A stretch of 64,000 nt of DNA from Cellulophaga tyrosinoxydans (GCF_900176415.1 NZ_FWXO01000001.1:488775-552774); one strand, 5' to 3'; shown: positions 1 to 8,346, counted from the stretch's first letter. Numbers and translations: made by a program. The notes: generated by a model not told the origin, from the sequence alone.

Positions 1-41
1 GTGTCAATATCGTGTCTTCTAATCTTTAATCAAAGTACAAC
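1..41 (-). CRISPR. Terminal repeat of a type II-C CRISPR array, cut by the window edge
   Basis: Read on the minus strand the segment starts GTTGTACTTTG and contains the 16-mer GATTAAAGATTAGAAG. That 16-mer is perfectly complementary to the anti-repeat of the tracrRNA at 3737-3752, and the leading GTTGU can pair with ACAAU at 3758-3762. GTTGT at the 5' end is typical of type II-C repeats. No second copy lies between 42 and 250, so this is an end repeat and the array would continue to the left, outside the window. Repeats in this group are often 46-48 nt, so a few bases are probably missing. A single repeat cannot prove an array; the match to the tracrRNA is the support. Confidence 0.72.
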
Positions 42-165
42 GTAAAATATGTAACTGAAAATCAGAAGATTTTTCATTGTGTTTCGGCTGTTTGAGAAAA
101 TGAAAATCTTATGTCAATGAACTTTTTAGTTTCAAAAATTACTTTAAATTGAGTTTTATTTTTTG

Positions 166-192
166 TGAGAACACTTTTCTCAGCTTTTTTTG
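166..192 (+). terminator. Terminator-like hairpin between the CRISPR repeat and cas9
   Basis: TGAGAA (166-171) and TTCTCA (177-182) form a 6-bp stem with a 5-nt loop, followed by GC and seven T. It would stop plus-strand transcription coming from the array side before it runs antisense into cas9. The stem is short and AT-rich, so this is tentative. Confidence 0.4.
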
Positions 193-250
193 ATTTTTGG
201 TAATAATTTAATCAATTTGAGTTTTTGTTAATTTTTACAACTCTATAAAA

Positions 251-3200
251 TTAAATTTTTGTTATTTTTCCTGAAACCGAAATCTTTACTTTTATAGGGT
301 TAAAAGTAAACCATCCTGTTTTTCCTGCACCAAAGCCTCTAATACTATTATAATATGGTTGATAATTATTATCCAACGAAGACTGTGAACATAGCCTAAA
401 TTCGTAGAATTTTGACGATAACTTTTGAATTCTATATAAATGCTCTTTAAAAATTTCATTATTAGGATTTTCCCAATTAATCTCATCATCATTTAAACCT
501 AGTAAAAACATATCATTAATATGGAGAGTAGTGACAATTTCTTTTCCGTCTGTTGGCAACTTGTATGCTGATTCACCAGTCCTTTTGCGTTCAACAACTG
601 TCCAAAATGTCACAACTTCTTCTTTTAAATTTTCTTTTTCATCTTTGTAAATTAATACATGATGATTATTTCTAGGATTCACCCATTGATTTATATTTTC
701 TTTTAGTTTTTCTGCCCCTCCGATATTTTCTTTCACTCTTACTTTCAAAATTGGAACTGGATCTCCATTTTTGTTTGGCAAAAATATTTGAGGCTGATTT
801 ATTCCGTTCTCGTCAACAACAAAAAATGTATTTACAGGAACTTTACCTTTTACAAAACCACCTAATTCTTGAACTCGTTTTAATATTAAAAAACGTGTGG
901 TTTTATCTACTACTTTATCAATTTGTTTGGCAGTTTCTAAACTATCAATCGATTTTCTTACATGAAATGCTTCTTCTCCATTAAAATTCCTTTTTCCAAA
1001 AACAGTTTCTTTATGCAATTGACCTCTTGCTGCAATACCTACATTTTTATATTTAGCACCATTTTTCTCTGAAATATGAGTCCTTACCGTAATATCATTT
1101 GATATTCTTTTATGGGAAACCAAAATACTGTTAATTGCTTTTTCTGCATCATATCTAAAGGTCTCCCAAGGCATTGGAAATTCTTTTAATACTGAGTTTC
1201 TATTATACCTATTCCAGTTTGATAATTCTTGAACATAGGCGGTTTTAGTACAAGCCATTACTAAAGCATCAATAGCATGGTGTCTATGGTCTTCTCTCGA
1301 TTTTATATTTTCATCATTCAAAATAGTATTCAACCCCCATTTATGTCGAAGATTTGAAGTTGCTTGACCAGGGGAAACAATTATTTTTTTACAAACTTTT
1401 GTGAGGTAATTTTTTGCTTCTTTACTTATATAACGTGTGTCATTTAGTTGCCTAGAAGTAAAATCATCATCGAATTTTTGCTGTATAAATCGCTTGAATT
1501 TTTGGTACGCTGTTGGATATTCTTTAGTGTCTGAAAACAATTTTAATGCACGTTCTTTTATAGCTGACCAGTTGTTCTCATCAGAACCATAAAATTCAAA
1601 AGGTGTTTTGTTTGCTTTTTCTCTATTTTCGTCAGCATAGCATAATGTTTTATTTGAAAAACTATCATTTAACGAACGACTCCAAGGATGTATATGTTCA
1701 ATTTGTATTTCGCCTGAAAAAAGTTGTTTCACAGATATTGCATTACCTGTATAGGGACATGTTTTTTTACATTCTTCCCAAAGTTTAAATTTTAAAATAT
1801 TATCATGTGATAAATTGGTATATTTTAAAACTTCCGTTTTTACTCTATCATTTTCTTTTTCTAAGCGCTTTTGGTCTCTTCGGATTTTGTTGCGCTGAGA
1901 TTTCGATATTTTTAAATCACGAGCCATTTCTACTTTAATCTGATCAATCTGGCCGTTATCGTCGATTAATTCGTTTACTAATTTTCGCAGTTCAAATAAT
2001 GCAGTTATAACAATAGGATTACGAATAGCTTGTATTTCTTTATCAGCATCTTTGCCCAATGGAAGTTTTTCAAGAAGTTTTGAAACATCGATTGTTGCTG
2101 AATGATGGTACAATTTCTTCATTTGATTTTCTGTCAGATTGTAATCATTTAGAAGAATATCCTTGATTATAGTAATAAATCCGCCTTTAGTTTTTGAGCG
2201 AACTATACCTTCAATATTATCAATCAAAAAGTTTCTTTTTTCATGTGATATTTTTTCCCAATCTGCACCAAAAGTATTTTTAATACCACCCATAACAACT
2301 GCAACATCATAAGTGAAACCAATTTGCAGAAAGGGTAATATATTATTTATTGCTTTTTTACTTAAATTCGCATAACCATCTTTTACATTAAATTTCGAGA
2401 TTGCTTCAGCTTGTTCTGCTGTGAAATTCCATTTTTTTATTGCATATTCTTTAACGTTAGATTTGCTATCAAAAAAGTATAAAACATGCCAAATATCATC
2501 TTGTTTCTTTTCTGAAAATTCGAACCATTTTTTACCAAAGAATTTTTTATTGGATAGGTTTGAGATGGTATGTGTGCCAACAATTTTATCATCATCCTTA
2601 TAATTAAATTTGAATTCCGCACTTTCTTTTCCTAGTACTTTTCTAATCTTTTTAAAATCAATCTTTTCATTAGCATACAGAAAACCTACTACTATTTCTT
2701 TTTGTTCTTGGGATATTTTGCTTCCATTATATTCTACAGTATTTACCCATTGCCAAACTCGAAATTGTTCAAAAGCAATTGCACTAATTGGTGATTTGGT
2801 TTTTGAAGTTTCAAATGAACAATTGCCAACTAAATGCTTTTGAGAGCGCAAAGGGCGTTGATGAAAAATAATACCATCTTCTTTATAGCCATCTATCTTC
2901 CTCCCTCCCAGCAAGGTTTTTAAATTTTCATTTAAGCTAGAATGGTACTGTTTTTGGCTTTCCCAAATCACTTCAAATTCATCAACATACATTTTACGGG
3001 TTGTATATCTATTCCGAATACGTTCTAAACCATCTTGAAAAAGTTCATTTTCTTTGGGGTAAATATCAAATAAATAAGCACCTAATGTTTTATTCTCGAT
3101 TTTTTCCTGAGTTTCTGTTATACCTATTTTGCCATCTTTTACGTTACCCTTAAAAATTGCTCCATCCTCACTACCACCTTTCCTGCTATTGCTTAAAAAC

Positions 3201-3625
3201 CCACGTCTTTGAATTAAATGATAAAAAATTCTACCGATTTCTTCTAGACTAAGTTTTTCTATTAAAGCTTTTTGTCTAAGTTCATAAGGATTTAGTGCAA
3301 ACCATACAGCTAATTTTTCTGAAGGAAATTGTTTTGTCTTTTTCCAATCTATAAAATCCATTTCAACCAACGGACACATATTATTCTCCGAAAGTGCTTT
3401 TAGCAATATTTTTTTTCTAAGTCTTTTTCTGAAAAATTGTCTCCTAATACCTCGTGCACCTGTTCTGCTTGCATTTTTAGACATCTCATTCTCCCCATCA
3501 CCCAAATTCTCAACACCCATTGGAAATATTCTACTTCCAATACCTAAAATTTTATTTTGAACATCGTCTATTAAGGCCCAGCCAATACTATTTGTCCCTA
3601 AATCTAAACCTAAAATTTTTGCCAT
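251..3625 (-). CDS. cas9: Cas9 endonuclease, type II-C, compact (1124 aa)
   Basis: RNA-guided double-strand DNA endonuclease that uses a crRNA:tracrRNA duplex. The catalytic parts all look intact: RuvC-I with D8 in LGLDLGTNSIGWAL, RuvC-II with E566 in IKVEMARDL, HNH with H644 in IEHIHPWS followed by the NKTLC asparagine, and RuvC-III with H783 and D786 in HHAIDAL. An arginine-rich bridge helix follows RuvC-I at about residues 55-75. The length of 1124 aa is close to the small II-C enzymes and well below the roughly 1400 aa common in Bacteroidetes. The start ATG at 3625 directly precedes the RuvC-I strand. A tracrRNA gene diverges upstream and a CRISPR repeat lies downstream. No cas1 or cas2 lies between cas9 and the repeat or elsewhere in the window. 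The PAM cannot be read from sequence. Confidence 0.97.
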   Translation of the reverse strand: MAKILGLDLGTNSIGWALIDDVQNKILGIGSRIFPMGVENLGDGENEMSKNASRTGARGIRRQFFRKRLRKKILLKALSENNMCPLVEMDFIDWKKTKQFPSEKLAVWFALNPYELRQKALIEKLSLEEIGRIFYHLIQRRGFLSNSRKGGSEDGAIFKGNVKDGKIGITETQEKIENKTLGAYLFDIYPKENELFQDGLERIRNRYTTRKMYVDEFEVIWESQKQYHSSLNENLKTLLGGRKIDGYKEDGIIFHQRPLRSQKHLVGNCSFETSKTKSPISAIAFEQFRVWQWVNTVEYNGSKISQEQKEIVVGFLYANEKIDFKKIRKVLGKESAEFKFNYKDDDKIVGTHTISNLSNKKFFGKKWFEFSEKKQDDIWHVLYFFDSKSNVKEYAIKKWNFTAEQAEAISKFNVKDGYANLSKKAINNILPFLQIGFTYDVAVVMGGIKNTFGADWEKISHEKRNFLIDNIEGIVRSKTKGGFITIIKDILLNDYNLTENQMKKLYHHSATIDVSKLLEKLPLGKDADKEIQAIRNPIVITALFELRKLVNELIDDNGQIDQIKVEMARDLKISKSQRNKIRRDQKRLEKENDRVKTEVLKYTNLSHDNILKFKLWEECKKTCPYTGNAISVKQLFSGEIQIEHIHPWSRSLNDSFSNKTLCYADENREKANKTPFEFYGSDENNWSAIKERALKLFSDTKEYPTAYQKFKRFIQQKFDDDFTSRQLNDTRYISKEAKNYLTKVCKKIIVSPGQATSNLRHKWGLNTILNDENIKSREDHRHHAIDALVMACTKTAYVQELSNWNRYNRNSVLKEFPMPWETFRYDAEKAINSILVSHKRISNDITVRTHISEKNGAKYKNVGIAARGQLHKETVFGKRNFNGEEAFHVRKSIDSLETAKQIDKVVDKTTRFLILKRVQELGGFVKGKVPVNTFFVVDENGINQPQIFLPNKNGDPVPILKVRVKENIGGAEKLKENINQWVNPRNNHHVLIYKDEKENLKEEVVTFWTVVERKRTGESAYKLPTDGKEIVTTLHINDMFLLGLNDDEINWENPNNEIFKEHLYRIQKLSSKFYEFRLCSQSSLDNNYQPYYNSIRGFGAGKTGWFTFNPIKVKISVSGKITKI

Positions 3626-3728
3626 TTTGCCCTACACTTTATAAAAAATAAACTTATAAATAAATTGTTGTAGTCCTTTACAGAAAAGCGTACTTTTTTT
3701 TAAAAGTATTTAACTATCTTCGTTACTA

Positions 3729-3819
3729 GATTAAAACTTCTAATCTTTAATCTTATCACAATAAGGCTATATGCCGTAGGTGAAAACCTTTTGTCCTGCT
3801 TCGGTGGGACTTTTTTTTG
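3729..3819 (+). ncRNA. tracrRNA of the type II-C Cas9 system
   Basis: A Bacteroidetes -7 box TATCTTCG lies at 3715-3722, so transcription should begin near 3729. The anti-repeat CTTCTAATCTTTAATC (3737-3752) is fully complementary to the CRISPR repeat at the window start, then a 5-nt internal loop and ACAAT (3758-3762) pair with the repeat's GTTGT. This is followed by AAGG, a small GGC/GCC hairpin (3765-3775), an AGGT-GAAA-ACCT hairpin (about 3778-3789) and a final GTCC...GGAC hairpin closed by a TTCG loop (3793-3810) before eight T. The ACAATAAGGC junction matches the layout of known II-C tracrRNAs such as that of Neisseria. It is transcribed away from cas9, with about 100 bp between the two starts. 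Confidence 0.88.
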
Positions 3820-3823
3820 TGAT

Positions 3824-4636
3824 TCATTCAATAGAAAACCTCAAATAAACAGGTAAATGATCCGATAACTTTCTAGCTTTATCTAGATTTCCGCAAACTC
3901 CTACAAAATCTATAACCTTTGCTTCTTGTTTGTTAATATTCTTAGAATAGAAAATATTATCAATAGCATAATTTAAATAGTCATTCTGGTCGCAAGTTCT
4001 TTTTATAGTTGTTTTCTTGCCAGTTACTGCAGCTTTAAAGCCACTTTTTTTTAGGTCGTTAAAAACAGCTTTATTCTGATCTACGTTAAAATCCCCAGCA
4101 ATGAGCATTGAAGAATTCGAAGAATTTTTAACATACTCTGTAAGTGCTTTTATTTCACTTTCAGGGTCTTTATCAAAAGGTCTTGAATGAAAATTAAGCA
4201 CAGTAAACTTTTTTGTGCCCAAATAGAAATCTAATAAAAAAGGCTCTCTATCTATTAGAGAATCTAACTCCTTTATTAATCTACCTCTGTTTTTTATTTT
4301 AATATCCCTTGTTTTCCAAACAAATGCATAGCGCTCCGTTACATACTTTGAACTATTAGTAGGGCTACTAATTACATAATCCCACTTACTCCCTTTTCTA
4401 TTTAATATATCTGTCAATTTCGCTACTGCTTGCGCGCCACCATAACCTGCAACAACTTCTTGTATTGCAATAATATCTACATCACGAAGAATTTCAGCAA
4501 TTTCATCTAATTCTTCTCTACTTTTTGTTTGTCCAAAATCTTTAATATTCCATGACGCTAAACTGATTTTAACATCTTGCGAGTATCCCTTGAAAGCACT
4601 GAAAATAAGAAGTATAAGGAGTATTTTTTTTAGCAT
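3824..4636 (-). CDS. Secreted endonuclease/exonuclease/phosphatase (EEP) family protein
   Basis: 270 aa with an N-terminal signal peptide (about residues 1-19, ending at YSQ), so probably periplasmic or secreted. The DNase I-like fold is shown by ASWNIKDFG, the metal-binding glutamate in IIAIQEV, the histidine in LNFHSRP, GDFNVD and the C-terminal SDHLPVYL. The family covers nucleases and phosphodiesterases for nucleic acids, lipids or phosphoinositides, and the sequence does not decide the substrate. A role as secreted DNase fits the size. It lies between the tracrRNA terminator and the Fic gene and shares no operon with either. I see no link to CRISPR function beyond position. Confidence 0.85.
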   Translation of the reverse strand: MLKKILLILLIFSAFKGYSQDVKISLASWNIKDFGQTKSREELDEIAEILRDVDIIAIQEVVAGYGGAQAVAKLTDILNRKGSKWDYVISSPTNSSKYVTERYAFVWKTRDIKIKNRGRLIKELDSLIDREPFLLDFYLGTKKFTVLNFHSRPFDKDPESEIKALTEYVKNSSNSSMLIAGDFNVDQNKAVFNDLKKSGFKAAVTGKKTTIKRTCDQNDYLNYAIDNIFYSKNINKQEAKVIDFVGVCGNLDKARKLSDHLPVYLRFSIE

Positions 4637-4743
4637 TCCATTTTTATTTAAGTCCTAAAAATAAATAAAAAGTGGTCATAAACATTACGTGAATCTATAA
4701 TACAAGTATAACTTGCCTTATTAGAAAAAAGGTTTTAAATCAT

Positions 4744-4817
4744 TTTGAGCCAAATAAAATCACTTATTAGCTCAATTAAATCGTATATTTGAGCCGAATA
4801 AGACATTTAATCGGCTC
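4744..4817 (+). promoter_or_regulatory. Fic promoter embedded in a four-half-site operator with 22-bp spacing
   Basis: Half-sites GAGCC (4747-4751), AGCTC (4769-4773), GAGCC (4791-4795) and GGCTC (4813-4817) alternate in orientation, and their starts are exactly 22 bp apart. They form two 27-bp palindromes separated by 17 bp. The second is nearly perfect (GAGCCGA...TCGGCTC with inner TAA/TTA) and ends one base before the ATG at 4818. A perfect -7 box TATATTTG (4784-4791) overlaps the third half-site. A dimeric repressor bound here would cover the promoter and start region. The winged-helix C-terminus of Fic or the next gene's HTH protein are candidate binders; that is inference. Confidence 0.75.
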
Positions 4818-5921
4818 ATGAAGTACAATTGGCAACAAAAAGATTGGAGAAAATTTCAATATGAAACTACGTCTATTGAAGGCTTACTCTTTGAATTTGC
4901 AGAACGTACTGGACGCATAAGTGGTATTCTAGAGGGGCTCCCAGAAGCTATGCAAACTGAAACTATGATTAATATGATGGTTTCTGAGGCTATAAAAACC
5001 TCCGAAATCGAGGGGGAATATTTAAGTCGTAAGGATGTGATGTCTTCCATCAAGAGAAATTTAGGATTACAAACAGAATTACCACAATCCAAAGATAAAA
5101 AAGCGGAAGGCATTTCTGAGCTTATGATTGCTGTTCGAGATAGTTTTATGGAGCCTATAAACACTCAAACTTTATTTTCATGGCATTCGATGTTGATGAA
5201 GGGCTCAAAAAATATTGCAATTGGAATATGGCGAAATCATGAAGAACCCATGCAAATTGTTTCCGGTGCATTAGGTAGAGAACTTGTACATTTTGAAGCT
5301 CCACCCTCGAAAAAAGTAGCTGCGGAAATGAATGCTTTTATAACTTGGTTTAATGATACGTCACTAGTCGGTAGAAATGCCATTAAAAAACCAATTATTA
5401 GAGCTGCAATTGCGCACCTCTATTTTGAATCTATCCATCCATTTGAGGATGGTAATGGAAGAATTGGTAGAGCAATTTCTGAAAAAGCATTATCACAAAG
5501 CATTCAAAGACCAATTTTATTAAGTTTATCAAGAACTATTGAACAAGATAAAAAAGCGTATTATAATGCCCTACAATCTGCTCAGCGTTCTAATGAAATT
5601 ACACCCTGGATCATCTATTTTGCCAAAACAGTTTTAAAGGCTCAAATACAAACAGAGAAAGAAATTGAATTTACCTTAAAAAAAGCTAAATTTTTCGACC
5701 AATTTGAAACAGCACTTAATGAACGTCAATTAAAAGTAATCCGAAGAATGTTAGAAGAAGGTCCTGATGGTTTTGAAGGCGGAATGAATGCAACAAAATA
5801 TATGGGTATAACAGGAACTTCAAAAGCTACTGCAACAAGAGATTTACAAAATTTGGTTGAACAAAATATTTTTATTCCTATTGGTGGCGGAAGAAGTTCA
5901 CGTTATCAAATATTGATTTAG
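4818..5921 (+). CDS. Fic family protein (class II adenylyltransferase) with C-terminal winged helix
   Basis: 367 aa. The N-terminal part (about 1-85) looks like a DUF4172 domain and carries the inhibitory helix motif T61-x3-E65-G66 (TSEIEG), which marks a class II, N-terminally self-inhibited Fic protein. The catalytic motif HPFEDGNGRIGR starts at H207 and is complete, so it should transfer AMP (or another nucleotide) to a protein target. The tail from about residue 295 resembles a winged-helix DNA-binding domain (ATKYMGITGTSKATATRDLQNL). Such Fic-wHTH proteins are often autoregulatory or toxin-like; the palindromes reaching the start codon fit autorepression. The HTH gene follows after 49 bp in the same direction. 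Confidence 0.9.
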   Translation: MKYNWQQKDWRKFQYETTSIEGLLFEFAERTGRISGILEGLPEAMQTETMINMMVSEAIKTSEIEGEYLSRKDVMSSIKRNLGLQTELPQSKDKKAEGISELMIAVRDSFMEPINTQTLFSWHSMLMKGSKNIAIGIWRNHEEPMQIVSGALGRELVHFEAPPSKKVAAEMNAFITWFNDTSLVGRNAIKKPIIRAAIAHLYFESIHPFEDGNGRIGRAISEKALSQSIQRPILLSLSRTIEQDKKAYYNALQSAQRSNEITPWIIYFAKTVLKAQIQTEKEIEFTLKKAKFFDQFETALNERQLKVIRRMLEEGPDGFEGGMNATKYMGITGTSKATATRDLQNLVEQNIFIPIGGGRSSRYQILI

Positions 5922-5970
5922 AGTCGTACATTAATTTATTTGGCGAAAGATATAGAAACCTAAACTTACG

Positions 5971-6279
5971 ATGGAAACAAAAACAATACAAATTACAGAA
6001 ATTTCTGCGGATGAATTAACAGAAATAATTGCCGAAAAGCTACTTGTTAAAATTGAAGATTATTTGAATCAAGTAACTAAATCGGATCCAGATATTTTAT
6101 TAACTAGGCAAGAAACGGCAAACTATTTCAAGGTAAGTTTACCAACATTATACCAATGGGCTAAAGATGGAATTATTAACCCAATTCGAATAGGAAATCG
6201 CATATATTTTAAAAAGCAATCCATATTAAATCTTATTGAAAAACAAACCATATCCTATAATATTAACAGAAAAAATTAA
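5971..6279 (+). CDS. Excisionase-like helix-turn-helix protein
   Basis: 102 aa. The C-terminal half (about residues 45-95) has the HTH_17/MerR-like pattern LTRQETANYFKVSLPTLYQW followed by a KDGIINPIRIGNRIYF wing, as in Bacteroidetes excisionase-family and mobile-element regulators. The N-terminal 40 residues are an acidic helix that could mediate dimerisation. It lies 49 bp behind the Fic gene with no terminator seen between them, and 850 bp from the integrase. It could help excision or repress neighbouring genes; DNA binding is well supported, the role is not. Confidence 0.8.
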   Translation: METKTIQITEISADELTEIIAEKLLVKIEDYLNQVTKSDPDILLTRQETANYFKVSLPTLYQWAKDGIINPIRIGNRIYFKKQSILNLIEKQTISYNINRKN

Positions 6280-6386
6280 TTTTAATTATTTAATCTGAAA
6301 AGAAGTATTCCCAACTAAAGAATCAAATTAAAAGACTTATTTATTCTAACTAAAAATATCTCTAATTTTATTGATATTAAGCTAAG

Positions 6387-6442
6387 GAGGGAATAGCAAG
6401 AGGGTGACACGCTGCGCGATGTCACTAGTTTTCAATTCCCTC
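6387..6442. repeat. Compound inverted repeat (nested hairpin)
   Basis: Outer arms GAGGGAAT (6387-6394) and ATTCCCTC (6435-6442) enclose an inner hairpin GTGACA (6404-6409) / TGTCAC (6420-6425), whose core CGC-TGC-GCG is itself self-complementary. No T-run follows, so it is not an ordinary terminator. It is GC-rich against an AT-rich background. In an integrative element, a mobilisation or recombination site is a reasonable guess, unproven. Confidence 0.6.
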
Positions 6443-6487
6443 ATATACAGCATTTTACAAATTATTCAAATCCTCAATTTCTCACAG

Positions 6488-6543
6488 TTTGCGACAAATC
6501 AGCTTAAAACCTCAGTAAAATGGCAATTATTTGCGACAAATCA
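6488..6543. repeat. Two copies of TTTGCGACAAATCA, 42 bp apart
   Basis: Exact 14-mers lie at 6488-6501 and 6530-6543. The core TTTG-CGA-CAAA is a palindrome with a 3-bp centre. A period of 42 bp puts both copies on the same helix face, as expected for paired binding sites of a recombinase accessory factor or repressor. Confidence 0.6.
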
Positions 6544-7125
6544 TGTAATTGTAACACATTTTTAACCATAACAGTATAGGCTTATTAAGCAAGTCCAAAA
6601 CTATAAACCGTTTTAATCCTCACCCTATTTCCTTTCATTACATTACAGGAAAAAAGGTTCGTCTAAAAGTCTTGAACACAAGCCAAAAAGTAATTTGAGT
6701 TTATATGTTTTTTCTGGAAAATTCCTTTTTGACTTACGTTCGCTTGTTCAACTTTTTAGTGAACTTTATACGTTTTGCATTTCAATAACTTGTCGCTTAG
6801 TATTCTTTGAGTCCCTTCCCTTTTTGATTCTAAATGAACAGTATTTAAAATTAGCGGGCGCATAAAACAGATGGCGCTGCCCTCCTATTTATAGCCCTTT
6901 CCTAATTTTAAATCCTTTATATAATCTATATCAAAAAGGGAATGCGATTGGCTCTGAAAGAAGTAAATAAACTACAGGACAAATCCTATTTCATTTGATC
7001 TTTTTTTGCGCTCTATTGAGACTTTAAAAAAGGAAAATGCTCTTGGTTAAAAAAAGTAAATGAATTTTTAAAGGATAAATACCAAACTTGAATTAGTAGC
7101 TCAATTTGTAAATGCAGACAAATCT

Positions 7126-8346
7126 TTAAGCATTATTTGTATATCGCTCCATAAGCCCTTCCATGTCCTCACCAATTTTTTTATCCAAAACCTTAGCATA
7201 ATGTTGGGTGGTTTTAATAGAAGTATGACCTAACATTTTACTTACTGACTCTATAGGAACGCCATTTGAAAGCGTAACCGTTGTGGCAAAGGTATGGCGT
7301 GCTAAATGTGTTGTGAGGTTTTTAGTAATTCCACATAAAAGTGCAATCTCCTTTAAATAGGCATTGGATTTTTGATTGCTCAATACTGGAAGCATATTCA
7401 ATTTATCCAATACCAATGGATGCGCTTCATATTTCTCCAAAATAGACTCCGCAGCTGGCAATAAAGGAATGCTACTACGGGTATTTGTTTTCTTCCGTTT
7501 AGTTTTTATCCATCTACGCCCATCCATTCCCAATAAAATATCATCTGTTTTGAGCTTCTCTACATCTGCATAAGCCAATCCTGTATAGCAACAAAAAAGA
7601 AAAATATCTTTGACTTGCTCTAAACGGTGAATTGTAAAAGTTTTCTTCTCCAGTGTATTAAGTTCCCTTTGAGTTAAAAATTCTCGTTCTATTCGTTTCC
7701 AACTCGCCTTCCAATGCACAAATGGATCTTTGGAAATCCAATCATTGGCAAAAGCAATACGTATAATTTTTTTAAAATTTATGATGTATTTAATTGCCGT
7801 ATTATGGACGCACTTCTTTTGCGACTTTAAATAATATTCAAACCCAGTTATAAATTTATGATCTATATCTTGTACTGGAATATCAGATTTCTTGTATTCT
7901 TTTTTAAGGTAATTCTCAATATGTGCTTTACAAGTTTTATAACGTTGCAATGTGCCTGCTGAATATTCTTTTCCTACTAATCGAGAAAGATCATCGTTAT
8001 GCTCTTGAAATAATTCAACTACCATTTTAAGCTTTTCATCTCTGCCAGTATAGACATCTCGAATGTCTTTAGCCGTAAAAAAAATATCCTTTTCAATAAA
8101 TCTACTGTGAATTTTATAAATGCTGCTGCGAATTCCATCCATATAGCGATTCAGTTCTCGCATATTTGTTGTAGCCCCAAATGCTTTTCCAGCATCAGAA
8201 TTCCAATTATCAGGTTCTATACGTCTTTGGATATAACTTTCACTACGCTTACCAGAAACAGTAATACGAACATAAAGGGGTATTTTCCCTTGCTTGTCCA
8301 TATCCCTTCTTTTCGGATAAAATAAGACTGAAAACTGATTTAGCAT
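7126..8346 (-). CDS. Tyrosine recombinase (integrase) of a tRNA-Asp-associated element
   Basis: 406 aa, the usual length for Bacteroidetes site-specific integrases. The N-terminal part (about 1-95) is an Arm-DNA-binding-like domain (FYPKRRDMDKQGKIPLYVRI), followed by a SAM-like core-binding domain (about 105-210) and the catalytic domain. HLARHTFATT, LGHTSIKTTQHYAKV and its nucleophile tyrosine are clear. The first catalytic arginine position reads TGLAYAD, a replacement common in this Bacteroidetes group and also known for IntDOT-like enzymes. It points away from tRNA-Asp, whose 3' end lies 239 bp upstream, which fits integration into the tRNA gene. No second copy of the tRNA end is in the window. 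Confidence 0.92.
   Translation of the reverse strand: MLNQFSVLFYPKRRDMDKQGKIPLYVRITVSGKRSESYIQRRIEPDNWNSDAGKAFGATTNMRELNRYMDGIRSSIYKIHSRFIEKDIFFTAKDIRDVYTGRDEKLKMVVELFQEHNDDLSRLVGKEYSAGTLQRYKTCKAHIENYLKKEYKKSDIPVQDIDHKFITGFEYYLKSQKKCVHNTAIKYIINFKKIIRIAFANDWISKDPFVHWKASWKRIEREFLTQRELNTLEKKTFTIHRLEQVKDIFLFCCYTGLAYADVEKLKTDDILLGMDGRRWIKTKRKKTNTRSSIPLLPAAESILEKYEAHPLVLDKLNMLPVLSNQKSNAYLKEIALLCGITKNLTTHLARHTFATTVTLSNGVPIESVSKMLGHTSIKTTQHYAKVLDKKIGEDMEGLMERYTNNA

Larger units (their letters stand above)
6280..7125. other. 845-bp gene-free stretch with palindromes and repeats
   Basis: No plausible coding sequence was seen on either strand. The stretch holds the compound hairpin at 6387-6442, the duplicated 14-mer at 6488-6501 and 6530-6543, and otherwise unremarkable AT-rich DNA. 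It lies between an excisionase-like gene and an integrase, where such elements usually keep mobilisation or accessory genes, so a deletion or decay of cargo is possible. Confidence 0.6.

Noticed and set aside
42-250. Further CRISPR repeats between the edge repeat and cas9
   Set aside because: No second copy of GATTAAAGATTAGAAG or a related 16-mer is present, so the array does not extend to the right.
3824-4636. EEP protein as an accessory CRISPR nuclease
   Set aside because: It carries a signal peptide, so it acts outside the cytoplasm, and shares no operon with cas9.
6387-6442. Rho-independent terminator
   Set aside because: The stem is interrupted and no T-run follows on either strand.
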